Assembly (NCBI GenBank): GCA_011503125.2 | Contig: WWBZ02000033.1 | Coordinates: 4,402,001 to 4,466,000, forward strand | Reading direction: 5' to 3' | From: Botryosphaeria dothidea | Lineage: Eukaryota > Ascomycota > Dothideomycetes > Botryosphaeriales > Botryosphaeriaceae | Length of the DNA: 64,000 nt | Part shown: positions 45,721 through 58,797 of the stretch, in pieces | Layout: every line of letters begins with the position of its first letter | How positions within the stretch are numbered: position 1 is the first letter of the stretch | Program-made: the position numbers and the translations under genes | Notes under the pieces: model-generated | The model's database searches: none | What the model saw: the letters and a program-made list of their open reading frames with translations, nothing else | Told to the model about the DNA's origin: nothing

Positions 45721-48700
45721 TGGCGGACTCCGACTTAACGCGCATGCGTGTTCTAAAGCTTAAGTCAGCTACGGATTATCGCTTATAGCGTCGTGCTATC
45801 GACGGCTTATTTAATAGCCTTAACCTTACTAATTACGTTACAGGCCTCGAAGAAGAGCCTAAGGACGTCGACCGCGTAGATTACGGTATACCCGGCAAAG
45901 ACGGCAAGATCAAACTTACTGCTAATTAGAAGAGCGCTTATAATCTTGCACGTCTCCTATATACCGACTGGCGTATTAAAGACGGCAAGGCGCGCGCAAT
46001 TATCGTCGCCTCCGTACCTAATTACCTTGCTAATTAGTTGCCTAATATAGCCAAAGCGCAGTATAATTTTATCTACGAACGCTACGGCGACGAAGGCCCC
46101 GGTTAGAAACAGGTATTACTATGCAACCTCCTATATACTAACCCATTTAACGGCAAAGATCTTTAGAAGTTTATTAATAAGTAGACTTAATCGCTTACTA
46201 AATGCACGCGCGTAGGCATTACTATTAGCGATAAGATGAAGGTGTTACTCTTTATCTATAACATCGACGTTAGTAGCAAATTTAAGCGCTAGATTGATAA
46301 CGTACGCGATAAGCTTCGACGCAACGAAAAGGTTATGCTTAAAAGTATTATCTAGGACCTTATAGATAACTAGAAGACGCGAGAAACCTCGCTTAACACG
46401 AGTAATATCGTCGCTAATACGCGCGGTAATAACAAGAGTAAGGGCGGCAAAAGTAATCGTTAAGGAAAGAACAAGGATGGTGACTCTCGCAAGTGTGAGT
46501 GCTACGGCAACGCGCATAACACTAAGTTATATTATTATCTACACCCTAAAAAGGCCCGCCCCGGATTTAAGAAGAATTAGGAGCTTATAGACGTATATAA
46601 TAATAGAGATAGTAATAAGTTAAAGAGCGGAGGTATAAACGCGCTTATAAATATGGCTATCGTCGCCTCCTCAACCAGCTAAGCCGATAACGACTCTAAT
46701 ACTAGTAAGGAGTCGCTATAGGACCTCTGGATTGTCGACACTAGAGCCCATGCGCACTACACGAACGACCTCTCGGTATTTATTACCTTCCGTTTAATAC
46801 GCCCCTTCTTTACCGGTTTAGTAAGCGCTATAGGCATCCTCGTTTTAGGCATTAGTATAGTTTACTTTACCGCCGTATTATTAGACGGTAAAGAGGCTCT
46901 ACGTACTCTATTAAACGTCTACTACGTAGCCAACGTTGTAATTAATACTATCTTAACCGCCGTACTAGAAGATAAGGATATATACTAGTTAACAAGAGAT
47001 TGTTATTTACGCAATAATTATAACTAAGAACTACTATACGCACCTCGCGATCGCAATATAAATCTCTATCTAGTCTAGCTTGTATAAGTAGGTAAAGGTA
47101 AACCTCTAGTTATTAAGGATAACGAGGAGGAAGCAGCTACTAATAATAGTAGCCTGCTATTACCTATTATCGGCTATACCGTCGATATTAATCTCTTATA
47201 TAGGCGAATAGTATACGTATTATTTAACGCTGTTCGAAAACTCGCCTATTAAATAGGCATGCACCTAAAGGGTAAGGAGCAATACTACGAAACCTATGCA
47301 CTTACTAAGGCTAGGCGCTAGCCTAGTTATATTCCGTAGTAACGCGCTACTTATTCTAGCGATGTACTCTATAGAGATACGCTATAGGTTACCCAGGCTG
47401 GGTTAAAGGGTAAATACTACGCTCTTATACTTACTAATAACGCTATAGCTTATCGCTAGGGTAAGACTTTTAAGAATAAAAGCGAGGCCTATAACGTACT
47501 TATGCGGTTCTTTAAGCGCTAGCATAATTAGACCGGTAATTATATTAAGGTCCTACGTATCGACGAAGGCCGTAAGTTCGCGTAAAAGCAACTAAAGGCT
47601 GCCTACGACGAACTCGGTGTTAAGCTTTAGACTTTAGTACTCTATTATCCTAAGCAAAACGGTAAGGCTAAAAAGGCTAATTATATTACCGAGATACGTA
47701 TACGCTTAATACTATACGATGCTAACCTTCCTTAGAGCCTCTAGCCTAAGGTATACGAGACTATATTAAAGACCCTTAACCGTACGCCTACTCGCCTTAA
47801 CGGCGGTAAAACGCCGTATTAAGCGCTAAAGGACGCACTTACTAACACTACTAGCAATATTCTAGATATTACTAGATAGCGTATATTTAGCAGTACTGCG
47901 TACGTTTATATTCTAAAGTAGAAACGCGCTTAAGGCGATAAGTTTAGCGTTCGCGTATAAAAGGGCAAGCTTATTGGCTATAACGGTGATTATATCTACC
48001 GTATATATATTACGCCTTATAAGATTATCCGCTCGGCTTACGTTACTTTTAACGAAGCTAATACGACTCTACTAAGGACTAGTCCGCCTACTAATAACGA
48101 TAAGCCCGTATACGAATACGTTAAATTAATACTACAAGACCTTAACATTAACGATATTACGAAACCTCTACTACTCGACCTTCTATAACCGCTAGCTTAT
48201 AAGCCTACGGAAATATAAAATAGAGGGGTAACTAAGCTATAAGACGACGAACTAAGCGATAGTAGCTAGCTATCGGCTACCGCTAGCGATACCTACGAGG
48301 AGCTACCTACTATAGGTAACGCTAAACCTAATACGGCTAGCGGTATTAAACTACTAGAGATAGGATAGTTAGAGCCTTCGGGGGGTAATAAGTAGTAATA
48401 GTAGACTTAGATATAGCTACGGCGCTTAGCTAGAGAGTAAAAGCTTCGTTTTAAGGAATAGTCCTATCGTAATAAGGTTGCCTTAGATAATAGGCGTAAG
48501 CGTAACCGTAACCTTATAGCACTACCACCTACTATAGTATATATATACGCAACCGTAGTATTACACGTACTACGTGTAAAAGCTAAGTACCTCCTACCTC
48601 CGCCTAAGACGTAGAAGAAGCTTTAGACTTACTCTCTTAGTAAATAACTTATAGAGGCTACGTATAAGGAGTTTCGTTAGTATATTAGGAACGGTACTTA

Positions 48701-50240
48701 GCGCAAGATTAAGCGTCCTAACGGTAATATACGCATACTACCCGTTAAGTAGATTTAGAAGTATAAGAAGGATGCCGACGGCTACTTAGCCTTATTTAAA
48801 GCACGCCTCGTAGTACGCGGTAATAAGCAACGCCTAGGTCTAGACTACTTTGCTACCTACGCAGCCGTTGCACGCGCCTCTATACTACGTCTTATCTTCG
48901 CTCTCGTCGCTATATACGACTTAGAATACGAGCAGGTGGATATTATGTCCGCTTTTATATAAAGCCTCATAGACTAAAAGGGCGTGTATATACGCCTCCT
49001 AGAAGGATTCCGCGAGTACGAGGGCAACGAGGAGCTTATTAGTAAATTACTACGCTCGCTATACGGCCTTAAGTAGGCGCCTCTACTCTAGTAATAAGAG
49101 ATTACTACCTTTCTAAAGAGTAAGGACTACGAGCCCTTATTTAACGATCTATGCGTGTTTTACTATAAGGAATATAAAGGTGTTATTATCGTATACGTGG
49201 ACGATATTCTCCTTATATACAAGCATAAAGATATTATTCTTAATATATATAACGCCCTCGCTAAACGCTATAAGCTACGTAACCTTGGCCTAGTACGTTA
49301 TTACTTAGGCATGCGTATTATACGCTGTCGCCGCACTCGACGTATCTAGATATTACAGGACACGTATATCGAAGAAATTATATATAAATACGGTATAAGC
49401 AATAGCAAGCATATAAACACGCCTATAGTACCGGACGGTACTAATCTTCAGCCGTTTAAGAGCACAGCTAGCCCGAATATTACTAGCGAATATTAAAGCC
49501 TTATAGGCTCTATTAGCTACGTAGCTAATATAACACGCGCCGATATTACATACGCCACTTATAAGCTTTATTAGTTTACGTATAACCCTAGCGAGGAGCA
49601 CCTCTCCTACGCTAAACGCGTACTTATATACCTTAATATATACCCTAACCTTGCTATTTGCCTTAGGGGGGTAGAGGAAGGCGTGTTAGGTCTATAGCTA
49701 TACTATAAAGGCGTATACGGCCCGCCTAGATTATAACTCTACGGCGTAGCTAATATAGTATTTGCCGATAACGTAGATAATAGGAGTAGTACTTTTAGCT
49801 ACGTATTTAAAGCAGTAGGCGGACTTATCTTATATAAGAGCAGCCGTCAGGGCCTTATTATAATATCGTCTACTAAGGCCGAGTACGTCGTAATAACGTA
49901 TACGGCAAAAGAAGCAATATAGCTTAAGCGACTCCTTCAGGAACTGCAATACGACTATACTAACCTTTACCTACTACGACTAGAGGGCGATAATAAGCTA
50001 GTAATTATACTTATAAGGCTAGAGAGAGTTAATAATATAAGGACTAAGTATATTAAAGTATATTGGCACTATATACGCGAGGAGGTTACGCACGGCAACA
50101 TCTAGCTATCGTACGTATCGACCAACGATATAATTACTAACGGACTTACGAAGCCTCTACCACTTACGAAGTTTCGACGCTTCGTAAACTAGTTGGGCCT
50201 ATAAGAACTTCTAAAACAGAGTTTGTAGGACTCGAATAAA
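45721..50240 (+). pseudogene. Copia Gag-Pol remnant
   Basis: The ATG at 45721 starts MADSDLTRMRVLKLKSATDY. The Gag zinc knuckle reads CECYGNAHNTKLYYYLHP near 46494-46550 (final Cys to Tyr). Protease has DLWIVDTRAHAHYTNDLSVF near 46725-46780 (family D-S/T-G; Gly lost to Arg). The integrase core lies around 47330-47900. RT has YDLEYEQVDIMSAFI, YIRLLEGFREYEG and an intact YVDDILLIY near 49190-49220. RNase H has SSTKAEYVVITYTAKEAI near 49870-49920. Many stops from Trp and Gln codons; dead. A long leader (45503-45720) with ACCC-rich short repeats precedes it. Confidence 0.88.
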
Positions 50241-50279
50241 GGTTAGGCTCTTATTCAGCCTCTTATGCCCTAGGGGGTG

Positions 50280-50477
50280 TAATAGAATGCATGGACTGTA
50301 GTGGAGGCTATGGGCCTGGAATAACTCTTCCTTTGTTCTCTTTATTTACTCGTATCTCTAAGACTATTAGCAGATTAGCTCTAATAGCTCGCTTAACGAG
50401 CAGAGCTTGGTAGTTAGGTATATTAACCCCTGCTAACTCTCTCTTTAATCGATTATTCTTTCGTACTATATTTATTA
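50280..50477 (+). repeat. 3' LTR of the copia element (RIP-mutated)
   Basis: 198 bp. It differs from the 5' LTR only by C-to-T and G-to-A changes, mostly CA to TA and TG to TA (for example TTCACTCGCATCTCC to TTTACTCGTATCTCT). Confidence 0.95.
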
Positions 50478-53224
50478 GTAAGCTAGTCTAGCTAAAGAGA
50501 AAGCTTCTAGAGGAGAAAACTTACTTAGCTATTATTCTTAGTACTATAAACCCCGAAACTACTAACTAGATTATTAATAAGGGGCTTATTATTAACTTTA
50601 CTATCTATATAGCGTAGTACTATAATATAGCCTTTATAGTAACTTAGTATTTTAAGTACTAGGCCTACGGTTATATTACTAACTACTATAAAAAGAAGGA
50701 AAAGTATAGATAGTACGATAAGATATATAATACTAGGGACTATTCTAAGGAAAGTACGTAGTACGTAAACTACTCCTAAAGATATATAGCCTAGAGTAAC
50801 GCCTATCTAATACGTAGAGTCTACTATACTAAGGCCGTCTAGACCCGTCTAGTAGTACTAGAAAGGTACTAGAAAGAACCTCTAATAACTAAGATATAGC
50901 TCTAAACTAACTAGCTAACGGTCGGACTAAGAAAGAGGATTAAAAAGAAGAAGCCGGTTAAAAGGAGACTAGGTAGGCTAAGAGACTTAAGCCGCCCTCC
51001 GCCTTCTAACTAAATAAGGTTTACTAGACTTAATAGCTTATAATACACCTTAGAAGAGCCCGCGGGAACTTTCTTCTTATAGCCTATACTACTAGCCCCC
51101 TCGTAGCCGGACCTAGAGATAGAAGGAAGTTAATATTAAATATAGGCTCTCTCTCTATCGTATAGTATAACGTCTATAAGAGTAAGAATAGAATAATACT
51201 CCCGCTCTTTAAGGAAGTAGACCTAAAGATCTACTATATTTTAGCTATCTAGAAATCTTAGAGAAATCTAAGAGTTAAAATAATAGTAAGATATTCTACC
51301 TACTATATAGTTTTTTCCTAGAAGAGAGTAGTAAGAACCTACTTCTTTATAAGTAAGACTATTAACCCCGACTCCTAGTAAGTAATAGTCTATTTACTAA
51401 ATCTTATTATACTATCCCTTATTACTAAGATATATATAATCTATATCTATAACTACTATAACCTCCTACTAGCCTTCTATACTAATACGGCTCTAGAAAT
51501 CTTAGCGCTTCTCCTAGAAGCCCTTAGAAAACTAGAGAAGTATATCCTACTAGGAGACTTTAATCTTTACTATTCTATCTAGAAAGATATTATCTTCTCT
51601 ATATACTATACTTTTATAGACGATCTTATTAAAATAGCTACGATAGCTAGCCTTAACCTAGTCCTTCTAAGAGATACTATTACTAGAAGAGAGGGTAGTA
51701 GCGAGAGTACTCTAGATCTTATTTTTACTATATAGTAGCTAGAGAAGAGAATTCTTAGCTATAGAGTTAGTTAGGAGCTCGAATTCTTCTTAGACTACCT
51801 ACCTATTCTTACTATACTTAATATCTTCTCTACTTCTAAAGAACTACGTTCTCTAAGGCCTTAGTAGAAAAAAGTAGACTAGAATAGAACTAATTAGATA
51901 CTCTAAATAAAGCTCGAATATCTTAAAGTAGCCCCTCTTAATACGAAAGTAGACCTAGACTACTTTATAGAACTACTCTAGAAGATTATCTAAAGAATAA
52001 TCTAGGAAACTATTCTAGTAGCGAGACCCTCGTTCTAGGCCTCTATATAATAGATAAAGAAGTATTCGGATCTAGTATACTAGGCGAGAGTAGCTAAAAG
52101 AAAATAGACGGCGATAGAGAGAAAGAAGAACTAGATAGTATACTAAACTATTACTAATAGTAAGAAGAGGTAGATTAGAAGAAATAGAATAAAAGTATAG
52201 CGTAGAATAGTAGCTAAGATTATCTTAGACCTATCTATATTCTAGAAGCTCTTAAAGTAGGTAAGAATAAGAATACTAGAGTCTCTAGCTCTACCTTAGT
52301 TTCTATCTTTCTAGAAAGTAGATAGATAACTACGCTATAATAATCCGGCTAAGATAGAAATTCTTACTAACTAGTTCTTTCCTCCTCCTAGGGCTACCGA
52401 CCTCTTAGATCTAGATAGGTATATATATCTAGAGCTAGTAGAGATTCCTTAAGACCTTACTAAAGAGTAGATTCTCTATACTATTAAGAAGCTCCTTCTA
52501 GATAAGATACTAGGCCTAGATAAGATTATTAATAGGTTTCTAAAGTAGTACGCTTAGATACTAAGCGGACTACTTACTAGGCTCTTCTAAAGATATCTTA
52601 TACTTATATATTATCTTAGATAGTTTAAAAGCTCTATTACCGTAGTTCTAAGAAAACTATAGAGGAATAACTATACTAAAGCTAAATTATTTAGGCCGAT
52701 TATTCTACTTAATATACTAGAGAAGCTACTTAAGAGAATTATAGTAGATAAAATCTTCTAGGCTACTAAAGTATACGACTAGAAAAATATAACTATACTA
52801 AAAAATCGACTCTAAGCTACGGCGCCGGGAGAGGGCCCTAGGGACTCTTCTAGGCTTCGCGAGTTCTAAAATAGTACTTAAGATAACTATAGCCGCGAAG
52901 TAGTTAATATAGAGAATATAGGAAGAGGCGAACAGCCTCCCCTAGTAACTATCTCTATCTAGCCCTAATATACCCCTAAGAAACTATAAAGTACCTAGTA
53001 TAGCGTAGAATACGTTAAGAGAGTCTTAAAAATAGTAGATACCCTTCTCTAAACTCTATAAATATCCGCTAGCCTTTCTTTAGTTCTCTCTAGCTAGGTA
53101 AAAAATTTTCTTAATATTACTAAGATAATCTTTTAGGATTATATTACTATCTACTAGGAGGTAACTACTAAGGAGCTAGGCCTTAAGAATATTCTTAAAG
53201 AGGTCTAATAGGTCTAAAAGATAG

Positions 53225-56200
53225 ATAGATAGATAGATAAATTTATTTCTTCCCGATATAGCTCCCTTACGGGTCTATGCGGGGCTAGCTATCTATAGTT
53301 ATTTTATACGAGGGGGAAAATCTTTTCGCCTAGTAAAAACCCCTCCTCTCTCTCTAGGCATGCTATCCTATACTAGTTCTTATTTTTTCTTCTTACTAGT
53401 AGCGGCTGCTATAGTAGCTCTATATTTACCTACTAGACCTATCTCTTTAGTCCTTATTCTCGTAGTTATCCGGGTCCTAGTAGTTCTAGTAGTCCTAGTT
53501 ATCCTCCTAGTTCCTCTTCCTAGTTATCTTCCTATATTAGTTTCCTTACTAGGCTAAATTACTTAAGCAGCCCTAGGCGTAAGAACTAGTCTATTACTAC
53601 TTTAATCCCCTTCTTTATTAAGAGAAGGGAGTAGTAGTCCGTGGTCCCTACTCTTTAGAGTATCTATATCCTACTCTATTAGAAGTAGGGGTAGAAGAGG
53701 AGGATATACTTTAGGGTTTATCTATACTAGCCGTATAGATAGGTAGGACTAGAGTGCCCTAGTACCTTGCGCCTTAAGAGGAAGTCCTCTAGTCTAATAT
53801 ACTCTATACGTAGTAGGGTGGCGAGTATACTCTATAGCTTAGATAGTTCGCTATAGATTTATCTAATTTTTAGGTTCTACTATATACTTTAGGCTACTAG
53901 CTTGTCTTATCTTCCCTAGCTAGTAGACTTTATCTATCTCTCCTTCTACTTATTCCTATATACTATACGTAGCTTCGTTCGCTCCGGGAGACTCTAGTAG
54001 ATAGAGGGGTAGTAGTTAAGGAGTAAGTTTGCCTTTTTTCTAAGTAGGGTTCTTCTAGTAGGGCTAGTAGCGCCTCTAGTACTTAGAGTAGCCCGAGCTA
54101 TCTATTTAATACTCTAGCAAGTTTTCTCTACTACTATCGCGACTAGGCTATCCCTAGCTCTAATAGCCTAGGCTAGTACTAGTTCGTCTAGGTATAGTAA
54201 GAGTAGGGGAATCCCTATCTTATACTCTAAGGTTTATATACTAGTTAACTTATACGCCCCTAAGATAGTACGTAGGCACTAGTTTTAGATCTTCTTTAGT
54301 AGCTAGATAGTTGTTTTTCTCTACCCTAGGATTCTCTCTAGGGTATACTATACCCTATAGCCGTAGGTAAGGACTAGCCTTACTACGGCCGTATAGATAT
54401 AACGGGCTTTAGTAAATAAGGCTCCCTAGGTAGACGCCGCGAGTCTAGAGAGAGATATACACTATTTAATTGCCTTAGCTCCTATTTCCCTAATATAGAG
54501 TCCCTATCTAAGCTTGTTATCTACGTAGACTTCTAGAATCTTAATTATAGGCTCTAGGTATCTAGTAAATCTAGGGATACGGATCCCTGCTACTATATTA
54601 AATCTCCTTAGTTTCCTTATAAAATAAATAAGGTAATACTTATCGGGCGAGAAAGCTAACCCGTAGGTAGCTACCTAGTGCTCGTAAATTTAATATACTC
54701 CCTCTAGTATCCTATAGTTCTATTCTATAGATCTACTAAAGGTTAGGATATTAGTATTATCGACGAATCTAAGGGGGAAGGTATTACCCCTACGTAGCTA
54801 TATAAGTAGATTAGAAGTAAAGAATAGGTAGAGTATCGGCGATAGTAAGGATCCCTAGGGAATCCCGGTTAAGGTCTAGATTAGTAGACTAGTAAAGTCT
54901 CCGAAGGATAGCTAAGTAGTACGGTTCTATAGAAAGGATCGGGTAAATCTTTCTACCTATTCTAGGAGTTTTACTATCCTTATATTATAGAGAAGCCTTC
55001 TATAAGATACGTAGTTATATACTCCCGAGATATCTAGGCTAAGGACTAAAGCTACTAGCCCTAGGTCTTATACCTAGATAGTATAGATCTATTCTATAAG
55101 TAGGTTAAGAGCTGCTACTACGGATCTATTTCTTCTAGCTCCTATCTATATATTAGGAAGTAGGCCGTATACTTTAGTAGCCTAGGAGATTCTATCTACT
55201 ATAATCCTCTTAAGTAGCTTCTCTAGCGTATTAAGTAAAGTAATCGGCCTAAATAACTTAGCTTTAGTATAGTCGTCCCTCTATAGTTTCCTAAGAACTA
55301 CGGTAATAGAGCTTTTAAACTACCTAGGGTGGTATCTAAGTGCGAGGCATCTCTAGAAGAGTCTAGTAAGGGGTCCCCTTAGTATCTTAGCGTATTACTT
55401 TAGGAACCTATTAGTAATCTTATCTAGGCCTAGTACCTTATCTAGGGGAAGCTTCTTAATAGTATAGAGGACCTGCTCTTTAGTAAGGTCTTAGGGAATC
55501 TCTACTAGTACTAAGTATATACACCTATCTAGATCTAAGAGGTCGGTAGCCCTAGGAGGTAGGAAGAACTAATTAGTAAGGATTTCTACCTTAGACTAGT
55601 TATCGTAATATAGTTATTTATCTACTCCCTAGAGGAGTAGGAACTAAGGTAGGGCTAGAGGTTCTAGTACCCTTATTCTTGCCTACTTTAAGAGCTTCTA
55701 GAGTATAGATAGGTCCGAAGTAATCTTAGCTACTATTCTACGCCATACTTTTATTCTATCTCTTCTAATCTACCTCTTCTTGCTATTAGTAATAGTTTAG
55801 TATACTACCTAGTCCTCCTCCCTCCCTATAGCCGTCTACTTCCTTCTAGCTACTCTAGCCTAGTATACTAGGTCCGAATACTTCTTTATCTATTATATAG
55901 AGGCCTAGGGCGAGGGTCTCGCTACTAGAATAGTCTCCTAGATTATTCTTTAGATAGCCTTCTAGAGTAGTATAGTAAAGTAATCTAGGTCTGCTTTAGT
56001 GTTAAGAGGGGCTGCTTTAAGGTGTTCGAGCTTTAATTAGAGTATATTATTAGTTCTCTTCTAGTCTACTTTCTTCTACTAGGGCCTTAGGGGGCGTAGT
56101 TCTACGGGGGTAGGAGAAAAATTAAGTATAGTAAGAATAGGTAGGTGGTTAGAGGATAATTCGAGCTCCTAGCTAACTCTATAGCTAAGGATTCTCTTCT

Positions 56201-56751
56201 CTAGCTACCGTAATATAAAGATAAGGTCTAGAGTACTCTCGCTACTACTATCTCGTCTAGTAATAGTGCCCCTTAGAAGGGCTAGGTTAAGATTAGCTGC
56301 GGTAGCTATCTTAATTAGGTTATCCGCTAGGGTATAGTATATTAGGGAGGTTATACCTCCCTAGATAGGATGGTAGAGGTTAAAGTCCCCTAGGAGAATG
56401 TGCTCCTCTAGTTTTCTAAGAACTTCCGGTAGAAGAGATAGGGTTTCTAGCGCTATACTAGTATAAGAGGCTAGCGGGGGATTATAGTAGTTATAGATAT
56501 AGATTATATATATTCTAGTAATAAGGGAAAGTATAATAAGATCTAGTAAATAGACTGTTACTTGCTAGGAGTCGGGGCTAATAGCCTTGCTTATAAAGAA
56601 GTAGGTTCTTGCCACTCCCTCCTAGGAAAAAACTATATAGTAGGTAGGATGTCTTGCTATTATCTTAACCCTCGGGTTCCTCTAAGGTTCCTAGATAGCT
56701 AGGATATAGTAGATCTTTAGGTCTACTTCCTTAAAGAGCGGGAGTATTAGA
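53225..56751 (-). mobile_element. Tad-like LINE copy 5 (5'-truncated, inverted)
   Basis: The 3' tail (GATA)n on the plus strand is at 53221-53236 and the body runs right to left to 56751, where it stops at the start of the endonuclease ORF (5' truncation, usual for target-primed reverse transcription). The 12-bp duplication TCTAAAAGATAG flanks it (53213-53224, 56752-56763). A 65-codon hydrophobic frame at 53360-53557 is antisense to the LINE and not a gene. Confidence 0.88.
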
Positions 56752-58187
56752 TCTAAAAGATAGTTAACCGTATCTAGACTACCTCTATATCTATACCTAA
56801 TACTCGTAGCTAGATATAAATTATAGCCTAAGTAGCCCCGAAGCTCCCTACCCCTCTAGCTACTACTAAACTTATTCTCTACTTCTTAGAGATAGTAAAT
56901 AGATAAGAAATAGCTAAGCTCTTAAATAAGGTAATTATTAGAAAGATCTAGGTAGAAAAAAGCTAGGCGTATAAGAAAGTACTTACTACTAAGAAGCTCC
57001 CTAGTAGAGACGTTAGAATCTTTATACCGAATAAAGTAACTAGAATAGCCCTTCTTTAGAACTAGAAATAGACTATAGAACTAGGAAAAGAAGTTAGGCC
57101 TAACTAGTAGCTATACTTAGTACTAGTATATAACGTCCCTTGAGAAGAAATCGATACTATAGACTCCTAAGCTATCTAAACTATCTAGGAGTAGAACCTA
57201 TCTCTATATCTAGAACTACGTATTAGTAAGCTAGCTTAGCTAAAGAGGAAGCTCCTAGAGGGAAAAACCTACTCGGCTATTATTCTTAGTACTATAAATC
57301 CCGAAACCGCTAACTAGATTATTAATAAAGAGCTTATTATTAACTTTACTATCTATATAGCGTAGTACTATAACGTAGCCTTTATAGTAATCTAGTATTT
57401 TAAGTACTAGGCCTACGGTTATATTACTAACTATTATAAAAAGAAGGAAAAGTACGGATAGTATAGTAAGGTATATAATACTAGGAACTATCCTAAGGAA
57501 AGTATATAGTACGTAAACTACTCTTAAAGATATATAGCCTAGAGTAACTTCTATTTAGCACGTAGAGCCTACTATACTAAGGCCGCCTAGGCCCGTCTAG
57601 TAGTACTAGAAAGATACCGGGAAGAACCCCTAATAACTAAAATATAGCCTTAAACTAACTAGTTAATCGTTAGACTAAGAAAGAGAATTAGAGAGGAGGA
57701 GCCGGTTAAGAGGGGACTAGGTAGGCTAAGAGACTTAAGCCGCCTTCCGCCTCCTAACTAAATAAGATTTACTAGACTTAATAGCTTATAACACGCCTTA
57801 GAGGAGCCCGCGGGAACTTCCTCCTTATAGCCTATACTACTAGCCTTCTCGTAGCCGGATCTAGAGATAGAAGGAAGTTAATATTAGATATAGGCTCTCT
57901 CTCTATTATATAGTATAACGTTTATAAGAGTAAGAATAGAATAATACTTCCGCTCTTTAAGGAAGTAGATCTAAAGATCTACTATATTCTAGCTATCTAG
58001 GAACCTTAGAGAAATCCGAGGGTTAAGATAATAGTAAAATACTCTATCTACTATATAGTTTTTCCCTAGAAGAGAGTAGTAAGAATCTACTTCTTTATAA
58101 GTAAGGCTATTATCTCCGACTCCTAGTAAGTAATAGTCTATTTACTAGATCTTATTATACTATCTCTTATTACTAGAATATATATAA

Positions 58188-58797
58188 ATAGATAGATAAA
58201 TTTAATTTTAAGCTAATTTAGCTTCTCGAAGGGTCTATATAGCTATAGCTATCTATAAGAGTATATAAAAAGAGAAACCGTAGCTACTTTCTTAGAATAG
58301 CCCGGGTAAAAACCTTTCCTATCTATAATAGTAGTATCCGTAGATACTTTATTTAGTATAGTTTTTTCTATATACTAGTAGTAGTATCTAAAGTAGGAAG
58401 AGTAGCTAAGAGAGAGGAACTATAAAGAGAGGTAACTATAAATCTTAAGACTAAGCCGTAAGAAGTCCCGGCTTATCTATTTATAAGCGCTAGTAAAGTA
58501 CTCTTAAAATTTATTTTTAGAAGCGCCTAGCTAGTTCTTCTCCCCCTTATTACCGCTAGAGAGAACGCGGGTACGTATACTTTTATAGTAGGACGTATAT
58601 ACTACTTATAGCCCACCCTAACTATCTATAGATTTTCCCTCTTATTACCGCTAGAAAGAACGTAGATACGTATACTTTTAACGTAGGACGTATATACTAC
58701 GAGTAGATAAGCGGTCTAAGATTCGAACTTAGAACCTATACTACTCTAGAAAGGCTAGGTTACCATAGAAGTATACCCTACTAGTATACTACCCCGC
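58188..58797 (-). mobile_element. SINE with tRNA-like head and LINE-like tail (610 bp)
   Basis: Flanked by a 15-bp duplication CTAGAATATATATAA (58173-58187, 58798-58812) inside LINE copy 4. On the minus strand the first 89 bases (58797-58709) fold like a class II tRNA: D-stem GTAT/ATAC around a box-A-like TAGTATACTAGTAGGG, long variable region, perfect T-arm CTAAG-TTCGAAT-CTTAG, weak acceptor pairing. The body has a 63-bp direct repeat. The 3' end shares blocks with the Tad-like LINE end (GGTTTTTAC; TATAGACCC; AAATTTATCTATCTAT), so it was probably mobilised by that LINE. RIP-mutated. Confidence 0.75.
58542..58701. repeat. 63-bp direct repeat inside the SINE
   Basis: TTATTACCGCTAGAGAGAAC...GTATACTTTTA...AGGACGTATATACTAC occurs at about 58546-58603 and again at about 58642-58700 with a few changes, separated by about 38 bases. 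Ancient partial duplication of the SINE body. Confidence 0.8.

Larger units (their letters stand above)
45287..50477 (+). mobile_element. Ty1/copia element, complete with LTRs and target duplication
   Basis: 5191 bp; 198-bp LTRs (45287-45484, 50280-50477) with inverted ends TGATGGA/TCCATCA in the ancestral form; duplication GTAAG (45282-45286, 50478-50482). Primer site just after the 5' LTR, purine tract TAGGGGGTG before the 3' LTR. Domain order Gag, protease, integrase, RT, RNase H, which defines copia. The 5' kilobase is barely mutated and the rest is RIP-mutated with stops. Inserted in LINE copy 3. The solo LTR at 20532 is from the same family. Confidence 0.95.
44376..52781 (+). mobile_element. 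Tad-like LINE copy 3, split by the copia element
   Basis: Starts at the same 5' end as copy 2 (44376) in the protease region of gypsy B. It is interrupted after ...CGTATTAGTAAG by copia (45287-50477), resumes at 50478 and ends at about 52781, in the RT region, where copy 4 begins. RIP saturation is like copy 2. Its remaining 3' part is not located with certainty beyond copy 4. Confidence 0.82.

Noticed and set aside
53360..53557. Hydrophobic 65-codon frame resembling a membrane peptide
   Set aside because: Antisense to the C-terminal part of LINE copy 5; hydrophobicity is due to RIP-made TA-rich codons.
58709..58797. Possible genuine tRNA gene
   Set aside because: Acceptor stem pairs poorly, and it forms the 5' end of an element with its own target duplication; better explained as a SINE head.
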